Shown here: in pieces, positions 45,413-55,928 of the stretch
Layout of the letters: every line of letters begins with the position of its first letter
Numbering within the stretch: the stretch's first letter is position 1
Source of the DNA: Gracilaria gracilis
Taxonomy: Eukaryota; Rhodophyta; Florideophyceae; Gracilariales; Gracilariaceae
Reading direction: 5' to 3'
DNA length: 64,000 nt
Assembly: GCA_030374805.1 (NCBI GenBank)
Contig: JARGSG010000019.1
Location: forward strand, 1-64,000
Notes under the pieces: generated by a model
Seen by the model: only the letters and a program-made list of their open reading frames with translations
What the model was told of the DNA's origin: nothing
The model's database searches: none
Program-made: the position numbers and the translations under genes

Positions 45413-48400
45413 CTAGACGACTACTATAGGATTCGAAGACGTAACCCATGTGTACTCCATTCCATAATCTGCAAACAACTCTTCTCCCACTTCTACAACC
45501 CGAAGTGCCCGGACGGCAAGCATTCGGTATTCTCTTAATTGAAGTGGAGTTCGCCCAGTTCTTGGGGTTCGACTCACCGCCACATTGGCAGTCCGTCGCT
45601 GCTTCAAGCCATCCTCCACTGCATCCCTATCTTTATCCCCTTCCATATATTTTGGGTCGTTAATTGTTCCACCCAACGAAAATGGAGCGGGGACAATCCA
45701 TTTAGTGATTGTAGGTACTTCTCGTCTCCATTCCGGGAGTTTCCGGGATACCTCGCCTCGCAGGCTACCCTCCATCGCATAAGTTCGAAAACGTATGGCG
45801 GTGGCTCCCAATAACCCTTCCCCATACTTCTTGTATACCTCCTTCCTCTTCGTTAAGTCATGGTACTCTAGAGTTCCGTAAAAGAAAAATATCTCTTCGT
45901 TCTTCATGAAACGGCGCGTGGTAAACACTCCCACTCCTGCGTCATGGTGACGAATCGACGACTTCTCAATGCAACAACCACACATAGTGGCCTCCAGTGC
46001 CAACATAGCGTTCCAATCCAGGAGAACCATCTTCCCTTGCAACGTTTTCGGCCACTCATGCAGCGCTTTGCGCCTGCCGATCATGGCCATGCCCTCCTCC
46101 TGCCACATCGATGCCAGGAATTCTACAATGTACGGTAGGAACTTCTGATACTGTGGGAAGCCGGATGGAGCCTTCCATGATCGTGAAGGACGAGCGTTCC
46201 ACTTGGGAAATAAGTCCATCACGCGATTCACAGAGTTTCGGACCTCCTGCGTAATTTGAATATCCGTCTCATTATCGCGCATGCACATCGCGAACTGAAC
46301 AATGGCCGCTGGCTTAGCATGCGTAAAACAGTCAGGGTCCAGCTCACAACCAATAAACTTTCGATGACGTTGTAACTCAATGCATGCTATGGCAGTCGAA
46401 GAAGTTCCGGCGAATAAGTCCACCACTGTATCACCTGGCTGCAAAAATCTGCGGATCAGCTCCTTCAACAACGCGCGAGGTTTTTGTTCCGACCTCACCT
46501 TTTGCAACATGTAGCCCCCACCCTCCTTCTTTCTATTCCATTGAAGAGTCTCCCCATTGGACATGGGCGGTACCTGGTCAATGACACTGTGGTAACCTGG
46601 ATACCTCGACTGCACGTAGTTGAAGTTCTCATAGTTCACCATCGCATGCTGCTGTGCATGAGCGAGGCCACTTCGAACACCATGTATCGCATGCTCCATG
46701 GCAGGGAACAAGGAGTAGGACCTGCGTCCCGGGTTTCGCATGGGGTTGCCTTGCGACCGTATAAAATGAATTGGGACCTGGTCCACAACAAACGATCGCC
46801 TCGGAACCCCTTGCTCGTCCTTTGCTCCAATAAGAGAAAGCATCCTCTTCGACTGGTTCACCTGCTCCAATGCACAGAAGATAACGAAATGACCCCCCGG
46901 ACGTAGCAGCCTTGATATAAGCTTTGCCGCCTTCTTCATATGCTTAGCGCTCAGCATATCGTTCCAACTGTTCTCCCGGTTCTTATCGGCCCTTATGTTG
47001 TATCGTGGGTCCATAAGAACTAGTTAAACTTTCCCCAATGGAGGGACTCCGTTGTTTTGCAGAGTCTCGTCCGTTTCCACCATATCCTCGAACCCGCAAT
47101 CACAAATTAGAAAGTATTTCTCCATCACCACTTCAGAACGTTGGAATGCCATTCTATCGTCCAAGGAGGAAATGGCAGGAGGAGGCTATATGTCAGCGTC
47201 GGACGACTGTTCACCAACATCTTCATTCCCACTCTCACCCACTACATCCATTCCACTTCCGCCATCTCCATCCCCTCCTTGTTTCCCTTCCGAAGGATTC
47301 CCCCTTTCCAACTGCTCATCGTCATCGTCATGAATTTCGATGACAGGCTCCGGTTTCGATATCGGCGTGAGAGGTATATCAGGGACCCTGAGTGTTTCTT
47401 TCATTTTCAAAGGGCTTATTGTCTCCAAGATGGGGGAAATAGGCGAGTTAGAGAAACAATCAATTCTCTGAGAAAACGCTCTTGACGGGTCCCTGTGAAA
47501 CGTCCTTGGAACGGCCCATCTTCCAGGTTCTGATATTGTGTACAACTGCTCGTTCACAACAACCTTGTTCAGGTCAGAAATGAACTCCTTCGCAGGCGTT
47601 CGGAGGGCCACATCAATGTTCTCTGGAAGATTCCATGCCCACGGTTGGAACTCGTCTTCCCGAAGAGTTTGCGTGTTGCTCGGTAGCAAGCAATGGTCGT
47701 TGTCCTTGTTCAAGAATCTTTCGGAATGCGTTTCAATGGGTTTGAACTGCATGTCGTCGTACAAGAGCAGTAGGAAAAGGAGAACCATGACCTCAGCGCT
47801 AGGGAATCCCAGAAATTGGGAGAAACAATCCCAGGCCTTTGTTACCAGCTGCACACCAGAACCCGCACGTTGAGCTTGGAGATTCTGCGATATTTGCACA
47901 TTCCCGAAAGGGGTGGAATATCCCTTCTCCCCCTTACGCCTCTTATGGCCCCGAAGGCGCTTTTCCATCGATACTTTTTGAATAAGGGAAAGAAAGAGAA
48001 CTCTTTGGAAATGTGTAGCGATGCTCGTACCGAAAGGGAGACCTATCCGGCCCACACGCCTGGGAGCTATACTCATGGACTTGAAGAATTCGGTTAACGT
48101 CACATTCTTCGGTATTGCTTGAAAGTACACTCTGGTATAAGCATTCCAAAATCCCTGACACGCCTGTCTCTGTCTCCGTCCATGATGTCAAGCAACTTCG
48201 TCGACAGATACAGCTGATGGTACGAACCCTTCCCGCACACAGCCTTGAGCGCATCGTCACTGCATGACGGGTGAGTGGGTCCGAGAAGGATAAAGAAGTA
48301 CTTCTTGGCAACGTCTAGGACAGTGCCATTCTTGAAGATATATTGAACGAATTCGCTGTGTCCCACTTTCCTAGGTTCGTCTTCCTCTCGCATCACCGAC

Positions 48401-48534
48401 GTATAGTGATCACGGATGGCGAGACACGCGGTGAGAAATTCATCCCCAGAACCGAATATTTTTCCAACCTTCATGTCGGATGTCGGAGGTGCCGGTGACG
48501 GTGACTTAAACCTGGATGTTGTTGCGGCAGCCAT
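45413..48534 (-). pseudogene. DNA amino-methyltransferase fused to SET domain, transposon cargo, nearly whole frame
   Basis: ATG at 48534 opens MAAATTSRFKSPSPAPP and a ~140-residue region of unknown fold. A one-base frame change near 48115 joins it to a frame that runs to 45413 with two stops (TAG at 47186-47188, TAA at 47024-47026). After an acidic linker (EIHDDDDEQLE) come methyltransferase motif IV, LVLMDPRYNIRAD (usual DPPY), PGGHFVIF, and then motif I, VVDLFAGTSSTAIAC with IGCELDPDCF. Motif IV before motif I defines the class-beta N4-cytosine/N6-adenine group. The C-terminal ~250 residues look like SET: GVGVFTTRRFMKNEEIFFFYG, INDPKY in the NH-motif place, and VEVGEELFADYGMEYTW. Total ~1,040 residues. 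Predicted to methylate DNA bases and a histone or other lysine; the Pro-to-Arg change in DPPY is unusual. Confidence 0.7.
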
Positions 48535-49448
48535 TTTAAACAATAACGGGGGGCTGTATTATGAATACAGAAGGAGAACCGAAGCGGTCGTGAGAAGACA
48601 GATGATTGACGTCGGCAGCGGACGGCGAGGGCGAACGGACGGAAGCCGAAGAGAGATGGCAACGAACGAGAGATGAGTGCAGATGGTAGACGGAAGCGGA
48701 CGGCAGACGGCTGCGGAATTAGCGATGTGAAGAGTTCAGACGCCAAAACGGTACCACAACTCTAACCTAGAGGGGTAGAAGGGAATTGGGCGATGTTAGG
48801 GGGGCTTATGCGGTGATAAACAGTTATAAGAGAAGGCAAGGATGGGAGGGGGTGCGGTAATTCCTAGATATGGAAGTATAGGGGAAGGTATAACTTATGG
48901 CTCTCCGGACAGTGGTCCGTGGTGCAGTGGCGCTCCATCACGGCTCTGATGAAGTGCCACTCGAGTTCGGTCCACTTTCCATGCGCCGTGGGAGAAAAAG
49001 TAAAACAAAATTAATTTCCCCCTGGACAGCGGCCCCATCGCGACTGGCGCTTGTTTGTAATGTGACGCCGCGTGTACTTAAGCTCCTTCGCTCTCCTGCC
49101 AACTGCCTCGGTAAGCACAACGCTCTGTACCTCCCCGTTACGGTTTCTTCTTCTCCTCTCACAACCAAGTGATCCTCTCGGTTGTGACGGAAGAAAAAAA
49201 GATCGCTGGAAACTGTATAAGAGACGTGCTTTTTCCGTCCTTGTTCTGTTGCGCGGACGTAGTGGCACACAAGGTACTTTCGACAATTTTGTTCGTTTTC
49301 TGTGAATCGTACTAACTGGCGTACTCTTCTATTTTCCATGCTATTGCGTATTCAAGCCAGAGTCGCCGGACACAGTGTATGCCACTTCTGCATCCTTGCT
49401 TTACTGAGAACATCCGGAAGTGTTTGAGCTGGCCGTGATGGTCGAGTA

Positions 49449-49633
49449 CGATTACTTGAGTTGTTCAACTCATGTAATCGGCTTTGGCTCTGACAGCCAG
49501 CTCCATCACTGTTGGACTGTGGTTACTTATTAGAACGACTAGATTAGACTGCGTTCGGTCGAACTATCGGAAGTGGTTGAGCTACCGGTGATGGTGGACT
49601 ACGATTATATGAGTTGTTCAACTCAGATAATCG
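49449..49633. repeat. Pair of palindromic repeats with compensating change
   Basis: 49449-49480 and 49602-49633 each form 15-base arms around TT with one mismatch. The arm CGATTAC/GTAATCG in the first is CGATTAT/ATAATCG in the second, so a base pair changed on both sides. Flanking sequence (cggaagtg, ttgagct, gatggt) is also shared, so the repeat unit is about 100 bases. Confidence 0.65.
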
Positions 49634-50129
49634 TGTTTTGCCATGACTGATATTTCAATCACTGAAGAAGAATAGTCCCCAATATAGTCACTAGAAGAAT
49701 GTCGTGGCCAGTGGTGAGTTCTTCTTCTCCGACAACCACATAATGCTCGTGGTTGTCGCAAAGGGGGTATTCATTTTCGGTCACGACCTTGGGCACTACA
49801 GGAAAATCTACATCATATGAAGTTAGAGAAGGTAGTCGGTAGAACTACCTTCTTCGATTCGATAGGATGTAAAGTTTCTGATATAGCGCATATTTTGCCA
49901 GATCGATGTGGTGTATTATTTGTTTTGCTTTATACATGACCAACAAGCTGCGAACTACTTCTATTCTAAACTGTTCTCCGTGCTTATGAAGAGCAATTTT
50001 TATTGCTTTCCAACAAACTCACCGAACGACAGTCATATGATTTGACGCCCTTACGTCCTCCCGTCATTATAAAAAGATGCAGGGCTTTAATATTCATAAA
50101 ACAATCATAAGTGGAAACCGTCGTCAAAA

Positions 50130-50495
50130 GCGGTCCGGGGTGGAATGGCGCTTCATCACGGCACTGATGAAGCGCCACTCCACCCCGGATCGCTGCACGA
50201 AAATTTAATTTTTTTTCGCGTGGACAGCGGTCCCGGGTGTCGTCCAGCTTCATCAGCCAAGGCGCGTGGACAGCGGTCCGGGATGGAGTGGCGCTTCATC
50301 ACGGCACTGACGAAGCGCCACTCCACCCCGGACCGCTGTCCGAAAAATTAAATTTTTTTGGCGTGGACAGCCGTCCGGGGTGTCGGCCAGCTTCATCAGC
50401 CACGGCGCGTGGACAGCGGTCCGGGGTGTTGCCCAGCTTCATCAGACAAGGCGCGCGGACAGCGGTCCGCGGTGGAGTGGCGCTTCATCAGCTGT
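50130..50495. repeat. Array of long inverted-repeat hairpins
   Basis: 50268-50301 and 50308-50341 are 34-base arms with two mismatches around CGGCAC. 50130-50158 and 50165-50194 are a shorter version with the same loop. Between and after them, half-units repeat GGACAGCGGTCCGGGGTG followed by a GCTTCATCAG motif (about 50221, 50366, 50410, 50458). The degenerate relative at 48912-48975 shows the family is older than this array. Confidence 0.8.
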
Positions 50496-50514
50496 AAAAC
50501 ACCAGCACCCGTGG

Positions 50515-51792
50515 ATGGATAAGCTTCACCTACGAAAGCAGCATAGGGCGGGGTGTGTAACTGTGGAGGATTTGAGGGCGGTCCATCACGCGTTGTACTG
50601 GCAGGCAGCCCGAAATGTTCACAAGGAACTGGAGACTACGAAAGAACCAGTTCTTGGGGTGAAGCTCCCGTTGAAGGGAAAGCCGAAAGGAGAGGAAGAG
50701 GCTCTTTGGATGGCGGCGATGGAGAGGGACGACCTCGCGCGAGAGTATTTTGCCGCGAAGAGAATGGAGTTGATGGAGAGAGGATTCTGTGTGCTGGAGG
50801 AATTTGGAAGTGACGAAGGCATGTCAGATGAGGCGAAGAAGAGGGGTGTGGTGTTGGATGGAGATATGACAGGGAGTATGTTGGAGTCATTTCACAAGGA
50901 TTTCTTGGAACAGCCGCACCTCAAGTTCGAAGAGAACCGCAATAGATGAAACCCTACCATCAATGCCGGAGATGGGAAGGACGCGGGGGATAGGATGCAG
51001 GGCATTGGGCGGTACATTACCAAGAAGAAGGGGATTGTGGATTACATGGAATCGGATGAGAAGAATTTGATGATGGTGAGAAAGAGGGCGTGGTTGGATG
51101 CTAGGTTCGGGCAGGTAGCAGCCGCTCTTCGTCTGTGTAACAACAGTAGGGCAAAAAAGAGGATGTATGCGCCGGAAACAGGAGGACGTGTGTTGTGTAC
51201 CGGGAAGGGATGCTCGAGGCAGGTGTTGCACATCGATTTCCGAGGGTTGACGAATGTGGAGAAGAAGAATGGGGAGATTCAAGGATTCGTCATGATGGCC
51301 TCCGGGGCGAGCTCTTTTATGATATGGGTATGTGAGAGGTCACGTAATATGTATTTGACGGATGACAAGAGTTTGAAGAGGCTGTCTCGTACGATGGTTG
51401 TGAAGAAGTTCAGGGTTCCGCCGCACTGCATGTTGATTGGAAGGGGAGATGTGTTTCATGCTGGGGCTGGGTACATGGATGCGCTGGTGAAAGAGAATTG
51501 TCTACGGTATCACATGTACTTTGTGCCCGAGGGATACAAGCTCCCTGATGCGGTGCACAGGCAGCCTGCTTTTCGGCCCAAATTCTTAGATGAGGAATTT
51601 GGACTGGGGGAAGACCTGAACGACCAGCTGGACGAGGAGGAAAGTTCTGTGAGCAACTTTGAAATGGAGGAAGAGGAAGTTGGAGAGGAGAATTACGAAG
51701 AGGAAGATGACGAGGTACAAGGCCACAAGGCTGATAACACGGATGGGGACTACGAAGAGGGACCGATGATAATGGATTATGAAGAGGACTAG
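50515..51792 (+). pseudogene. 2-oxoglutarate/Fe(II) dioxygenase-like protein, transposon cargo, one stop
   Basis: One frame from ATG at 50515 (MDKLHLRKQ) to TAG at 51790, interrupted only by TGA at 50947-50949. The landmarks fit the double-stranded beta-helix oxygenases: MERGFCVLEEF near the start (cf. phytanoyl-CoA dioxygenase-like GFxVLxxF), VLHIDFRG giving the H-x-D iron ligands, DVFHAGAGY giving the distal His, and RYHMYFVPEGY giving the Arg that would hold 2-oxoglutarate. The last ~70 residues are very acidic (EEEEVGEENYEEEDDEVQ). The family includes lipid and small-molecule hydroxylases as well as TET/JBP and AlkB base oxidases; which substrate applies cannot be told. Its place beside a DNA methyltransferase makes nucleic acid or chromatin an attractive guess. 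Confidence 0.6.
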
Positions 51793-51995
51793 ATAAAACA
51801 TGTAGGGCGTGTAGTGTTATGTGTGTGAGAGTGAGGTGACTTGACTAGTAATGAGAAATGAACGAATGTTTTAATATAATGTGAGCATAAAAGGATTGTT
51901 GAAGAAAGAAAATGAGTTACAAAGCGTGGGGTAAGGAGAGAGGGTATTGTGCGAAGATATCTTTTTTACAAAATGAGACCAAATTAGTACTGTTA

Positions 51996-52828
51996 CTAAA
52001 AGAGAATGTCTTTTCTAAGGACATTGACATAGTTGGTGTGAAAAGGGGCAGGGTCAGCCAAGCCCGCTCTCTTGGTATCCTCGGAGGAAAGGTAGAAGTA
52101 AGCATTTCTGAATTCGTACTCAGAGAATGAGGGGTGGAAGGAGGTAAAAGTGCTGCCGTAGGCGAGGAGTGCTTGTACTGTGGAGGGGATATTGTAGGAG
52201 ACACCTGTGTTGGAGGAGACTATGCCGAGTAGTTCCTTCATTATCGTTCAGACTATGGTATTGTAGCGGGTGACCAAGACATGGATGGTAATGAAGCAGT
52301 GGGAGGAACCAACTAGGTTGAATGAAGGATCCAGACGAGCTTTTCGTAGTAGGATTTAGAGAAGGCGTCTTCGTCAACGATATTGCAAGTGAGACCTGCG
52401 TTGAAAAAGCGTTGTGCTAGCGCAAAAGCCCATTTTCCGGTGACAGTTGTGAGGCCGTGGGGAGTAAGAGGGGTGACGCCATCCTGTGGAGGTGCAGCGA
52501 GAGTGGGTATAGCGATGTAAAGAACTGCTGGTGTGGTGTGATGAAGACCATTTTTTGAAAGAATGGGAAGAATGTGGCCGTTCTGAATGAAGACCAAGTC
52601 TTGTCTGCGAGATTGAGGGCAGGAGCGAATTACTGTTTCCAACAAGTTGCTCCTGCCGCAGAAGAAAATGGGACCTTGCGGAATGCTGTGTACGGCTATG
52701 AAATCTTGGAGTGAAAGAATGGTATCTTGAGGGGTACCGTGGTCGTAAAGCATGGAGCCAATGCAGCCTCTGCATACAACAACAGCTGGGGTGTGGGAGG
52801 AGCGGAGAGAAGAGAAAGGCGAGATCAT
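51996..52828 (-). pseudogene. NAD(P)-binding oxidoreductase-like relic (ketopantoate reductase-like), broken
   Basis: The upper part (52828-52313) carries RRQDLVFIQNGHILPIL, LTTVTGKWAFALAQRFF and SYYEKLVWIL. The lower part (52241-51996) carries MKELLGIV, IPSTVQALLAYG, FRNAYFYLSS and DPAPFH. I recall this pattern from a plant and algal protein family related to ketopantoate reductase/6-phosphogluconate dehydrogenase folds. Between them a stop (near 52313) and a frame change followed by TGA near 52250 break the gene. A polypyrimidine tract and TGTAG near 52870 suggest an acceptor, so the first exon may lie just upstream (intron of ~65 nt to GTATAC near 52925). It looks like a host metabolic gene captured by the transposon. 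The family call is tentative. Confidence 0.4.
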
Positions 52829-53344
52829 TATGTCGAATTTGTTGGATGCTGTGAGGAGATATTGTGCTACAGGAGAGGAAGGGAGAGATTCTTAAGTAGA
52901 GAATGGCGTTGCCGATGTATACATTGATAAAATGGTCTCAGAGGAAAAGATAGTTTTTATGACTAAGTAGTTGAAAGAATGAGGTAGGTGGGTATGAAGG
53001 GATTAGGACTGATGAATATGTTTATGAAAAGAGATGTGTCGACATGAAGTATAAAGAGGAAGATGTAATGGTAAGGAATTAAGGAACGGGCGCTGTGGAT
53101 TTGTTTTGTGGGATGGTACTGAAAGGAAAAAACGAAAATATGGAAACATCTGAGAGAAATGGAGTTCTTGCGGAATGGCGGGAAATTGAGGTATAGAAAA
53201 TTGTGATACAAATAGGCCTGCGGGGTAGAGGGGTGTGTGGCTACGAGTGTAACGGCTGTGATCAGGGGTGGCAAGGACGAGAGTTGTCGTAAGTCGCTCA
53301 GGCCTGTTGAAGTCGTTTATTGCCGGACGCCGTCTTTTCTCGGG

Positions 53345-54301
53345 ATGTCCAATGAATACGTTGGTGACGAAGAGCTAATGGCTCTGCTGCATAGGGCGGA
53401 AGTGCCAGAGACGCCGCAGCGGAAGAAGGGAGAGGGTACTGAGGGGGTTTGTGTAAGTCAGAGGGTTTGTAATGGAGATGGAGGAGGCGGTGGAGGTGAT
53501 GGGGATGGGGATGGAGGAGGAGGACCGGAGAGAAGGTTTATGGGGGAGATGGAGGAACGGGTGAGGAAGCTTGGGGGCAGTTTGAAGGACCACTTCGACG
53601 ACATGCTGTCGGAGATGGTGGCAGACATGGGAGGGGTGGTGCCGAGTGTGTCTGAGGTTGGGGTGCCGATGGAATTGATTTCGTCGATTCGGAAGAAGAT
53701 GAAGTTGACTGGGGTGGGGGCTGTGGAACATGTGAATGGGATCTTGGAGTACGTGGGGAGGGAGATGGGGAGGCTGCGAAAGGAGAATATGGGGTTGAGG
53801 GGTAGGGTTGAAGTGTTGGAGGACCAAGTGTGACAGGTGGAGAAGGCGTACAAATTGCTGATGGATTTGAAGGAAATGGTGAGGGGAGGGGGAGTAAGGG
53901 TGGAGGAGGGAGCAGGTAAAGAGTCGCCGGTGACGCCTGGTTCTCGGGGTGGGCGGGGGAGTGTGAGGGAGAGTGGGGGAGAAGAGAAGGGGGTAGAAGG
54001 TGTGGGGGTTCGACTGAAGAAGAGGAGGAAGGGTAGGGTGATGGTGGACGGAGACGGGAAGGTGTTTTTGCCGCCGCAGCTGCCGGGTTGCGCGCCGTTG
54101 GTGGGTTTCGGGAGTGCGGCGGCGGCTGCGAGGACGGCGGAGCGTATATTTGAGGAGCAGGAGGAGAAGAGGCTGGGAGGGGTTGGAAGCCGCTTTGGGG
54201 CTAGGATGATGTACCAGAATGGAGAGAATTGTCCGTTGGACTTCTTTAACTTCACGTTTAGGGAAACTGAGACTCAGGATCCGAATGCCGAGTTGGAATA
54301 A
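53345..54301 (+). pseudogene. Accessory protein Z (coiled-coil), one stop
   Basis: From ATG at 53345 (MSNEYVGDEELMALLHRAEV) to TAA at 54299, one frame with a single TGA at 53831-53833. A Gly/Asp-rich spacer (~residues 40-60) is followed by helical, heptad-like sequence (REMGRLRKENMGLRGRVEVLEDQV, shown here in part) and, after the stop, KAYKLLMDLKEMV. A basic patch (VRLKKRRKGR) precedes a C-terminal segment with FGSAAAAARTAERIFEEQEE and SRFGARMMYQNGE. No family recognised. The coiled coil resembles accessory X only in general character. Confidence 0.45.
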
Positions 54302-54568
54302 ACCAGCGCTGGTGACCCGAGAGTAAATTTTTTGAGTGATTTTGACGACTGCGACGAATGTGAGGTAACGGGCAGTGGCGCACGAACTGCAAACTAGCAT
54401 ACAACTTCAACAAATAAAGTTCAACTGCGGCACGTGGAAATGCGATTTCCAAAAAAAATTTTTTGCCTTGCTAACTAGCGCAATCTGCGAAATTGCTAGT
54501 TTTTTCGGACTTTTATTTTCATAACTAGCCATCTAGCATACTAAACTAGCATTCCGAAAACACCGACG
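54302..54568. repeat. Right terminal inverted repeat and subterminal repeats
   Basis: ACTAGC/GCTAGT hexamers at about 54472, 54495, 54524 and 54545. The terminal repeat (AAACTAGCATTCCGAAAACA to CACCGACG) ends at 54568, followed by TA. Confidence 0.75.
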
Positions 54569-54570
54569 TA

Positions 54571-55850
54571 GAAGACAACTAAGAGAAAGAAAACATGGAG
54601 GTTCTTTGAAAGGAAATGCACCCCATCGAGACATCGGGAGTGCTGAAGCGAGCAGGCGTTTGCACCATTTGTACTTCATAAATCCATCAACGGTTAATCC
54701 GGAAACAAGAAAACTTGGACCAATCTTTTCGGAGGAAGAATTCGAACGTCACTTTCGGATGCCTCGTTCTGTTTTCGAAAAAGTTAAAGCGGGTGTAATT
54801 GAACAGGAGTCTTTCTTTTCCCAATCCCAGGATTGTACTGGTCTACTTTCTGCAACTGCAGACCAGAAGATTTTCGGTGCACTGCGTCAGTTGAGTTTGG
54901 GTGTGGGATCCGATGCCATGTGCGAATTGCTTCGCCTCTCTGAATCTACTCTTCACTTGTGCCGCAAACGTTTCGTCAAGACTCTTTGTAATAAGTTCGA
55001 AAGCACGTACCTACGACGACCAACGGAAGAGGATTAGCGAAAAATACTTCACATGCATGCTCAGCTAGGCTTTCCAGGTTGCCTAGGATCTTTAGACTGC
55101 TCTGGATGGAAGCTGCATTGCAGTCCTGTGGCTCATCAGCGAAGAGCTGTCGGGAAATCAAAGACTCCTGAACTACGCTTGGAGTCAGTGTGCGATGACA
55201 ACCTTTGGATATGGCATCTGAAATTTGGGTTCCCAGGAGCAATGAATGATTTGAATATCTTGCATATCTCTCCTTTATTTACAGAGGTACGTGCTGGTCG
55301 ATGGTCTTTGTACAGTACGAATTATAATATCGCCTGGAGGAGGTTTGACTGGCTTTATTGGATTGTAGATGGTATTTATCCATCGTGGAGGGTGTTTGTT
55401 AAAACCATATCACCACCTCAAACTATGACGGAAAAGATTTATTCTAAGGCACAGGAATCATTTCGAAAAGGAGTGGAGAGATTGTATGCCGTACTGTTCA
55501 GTAGATGGCCCATACTTGCGCACCCATCTCGTATTTGGCACAGCTCGGATATGGAGTACATAGTCAAAGCGTGCGCTATTTTGCATAACATGATTGTGGA
55601 GCATACTACAGATGTGAGGGATATTGGTACGAAGAATATCGTCAGTATGGATAGGAACGCCTCAATTGTGCCCATTAGTGTACTCTCAACACCTACTGAG
55701 GCATAATCTATAGCAGACCTTTTTCGTTCTCGTGCTGATACTGTAACGGACGAAAGAGATCACGTCATACTGGTCAATGCACTTGCAGACGACATATTGA
55801 GTCGATGTGGAAATGGAGAGTTTGATGAGTACCTCCCCGACAACGAGTAA
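54571..55850 (+). pseudogene. PIF/Harbinger transposase (HARBI1/DDE_Tnp_4-like), main part, two stops
   Basis: Continues in frame from 38369. Helix-turn-helix region FSEEEFERHFRMPRSVFEKV and LRQLSLGVGSDAMCELL; the catalytic core has GCLGSLDCSGWKLHC (first Asp), WIWHLKFGFPGAMNDLNI (second Asp), YWIVDGIYPSWRVFVKTI and the RKGVERLYAVLFSRWPIL block that ends this family's core, then a tail to NGEFDEYLPDNE. TAG at 55035-55037 and TAA at 55704-55706 interrupt it. Total ~450 residues including the N-terminal piece. The end of the gene converges with the Myb-type partner, as usual in these elements. Confidence 0.8.
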
Positions 55851-55928
55851 CGAGATAAACGTTTCTGAATGTTTAGTCACTGCTTGCAGCTCTTAGAAAG
55901 ATCAGGCTTTTGTCTCCTTCTTACTACC

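Larger units (their letters stand above)
48535..50514. promoter_or_regulatory. Divergent control region between methyltransferase-SET and dioxygenase genes, hairpin-rich
   Basis: 2 kb without a recognisable gene, shared by two outward-facing cargo genes. It holds two related ~100-base repeats with covarying stem-loops (49410-49505, 49565-49665) and a cluster of long hairpins (48912-48975 degenerate; 50130-50194; 50268-50341; partial units to about 50495). Any promoter role is inferred from position. Confidence 0.5.
38370..54568 (+). mobile_element. Plavaka-like DNA transposon, complete copy, 16.2 kb, with chromatin- and DNA-modifying cargo
   Basis: Left end CGTCGGTGTTATCGGAATGC; right end, reversed, CGTCGGTGTTTTCGGAATGC (one mismatch over the first 20 bases). 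TA flanks both sides, and removal restores the Harbinger transposase frame, so limits and target duplication are secure. Both ends have clustered ACTAGC hexamers. Gene order: transposase (+), X (-), Y (-), methyltransferase-SET (-), hairpin region, dioxygenase (+), oxidoreductase relic (-), Z (+). Every large gene has at least one disruption, so this copy is not autonomous. The length is far above the usual few kilobases for such elements. Confidence 0.85.

Noticed and set aside
45413-54301. Stop-codon recoding (TGA/TAA/TAG read as amino acids) in the cargo genes
   Set aside because: All three stops occur, the intact pogo gene contains none in frame, and most differ between copies; ordinary decay is simpler.
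53375-54400. Minus-strand frame of 341 codons opposite protein Z
   Set aside because: His/Pro/Leu-rich shadow of the Z coding strand without recognisable motifs.
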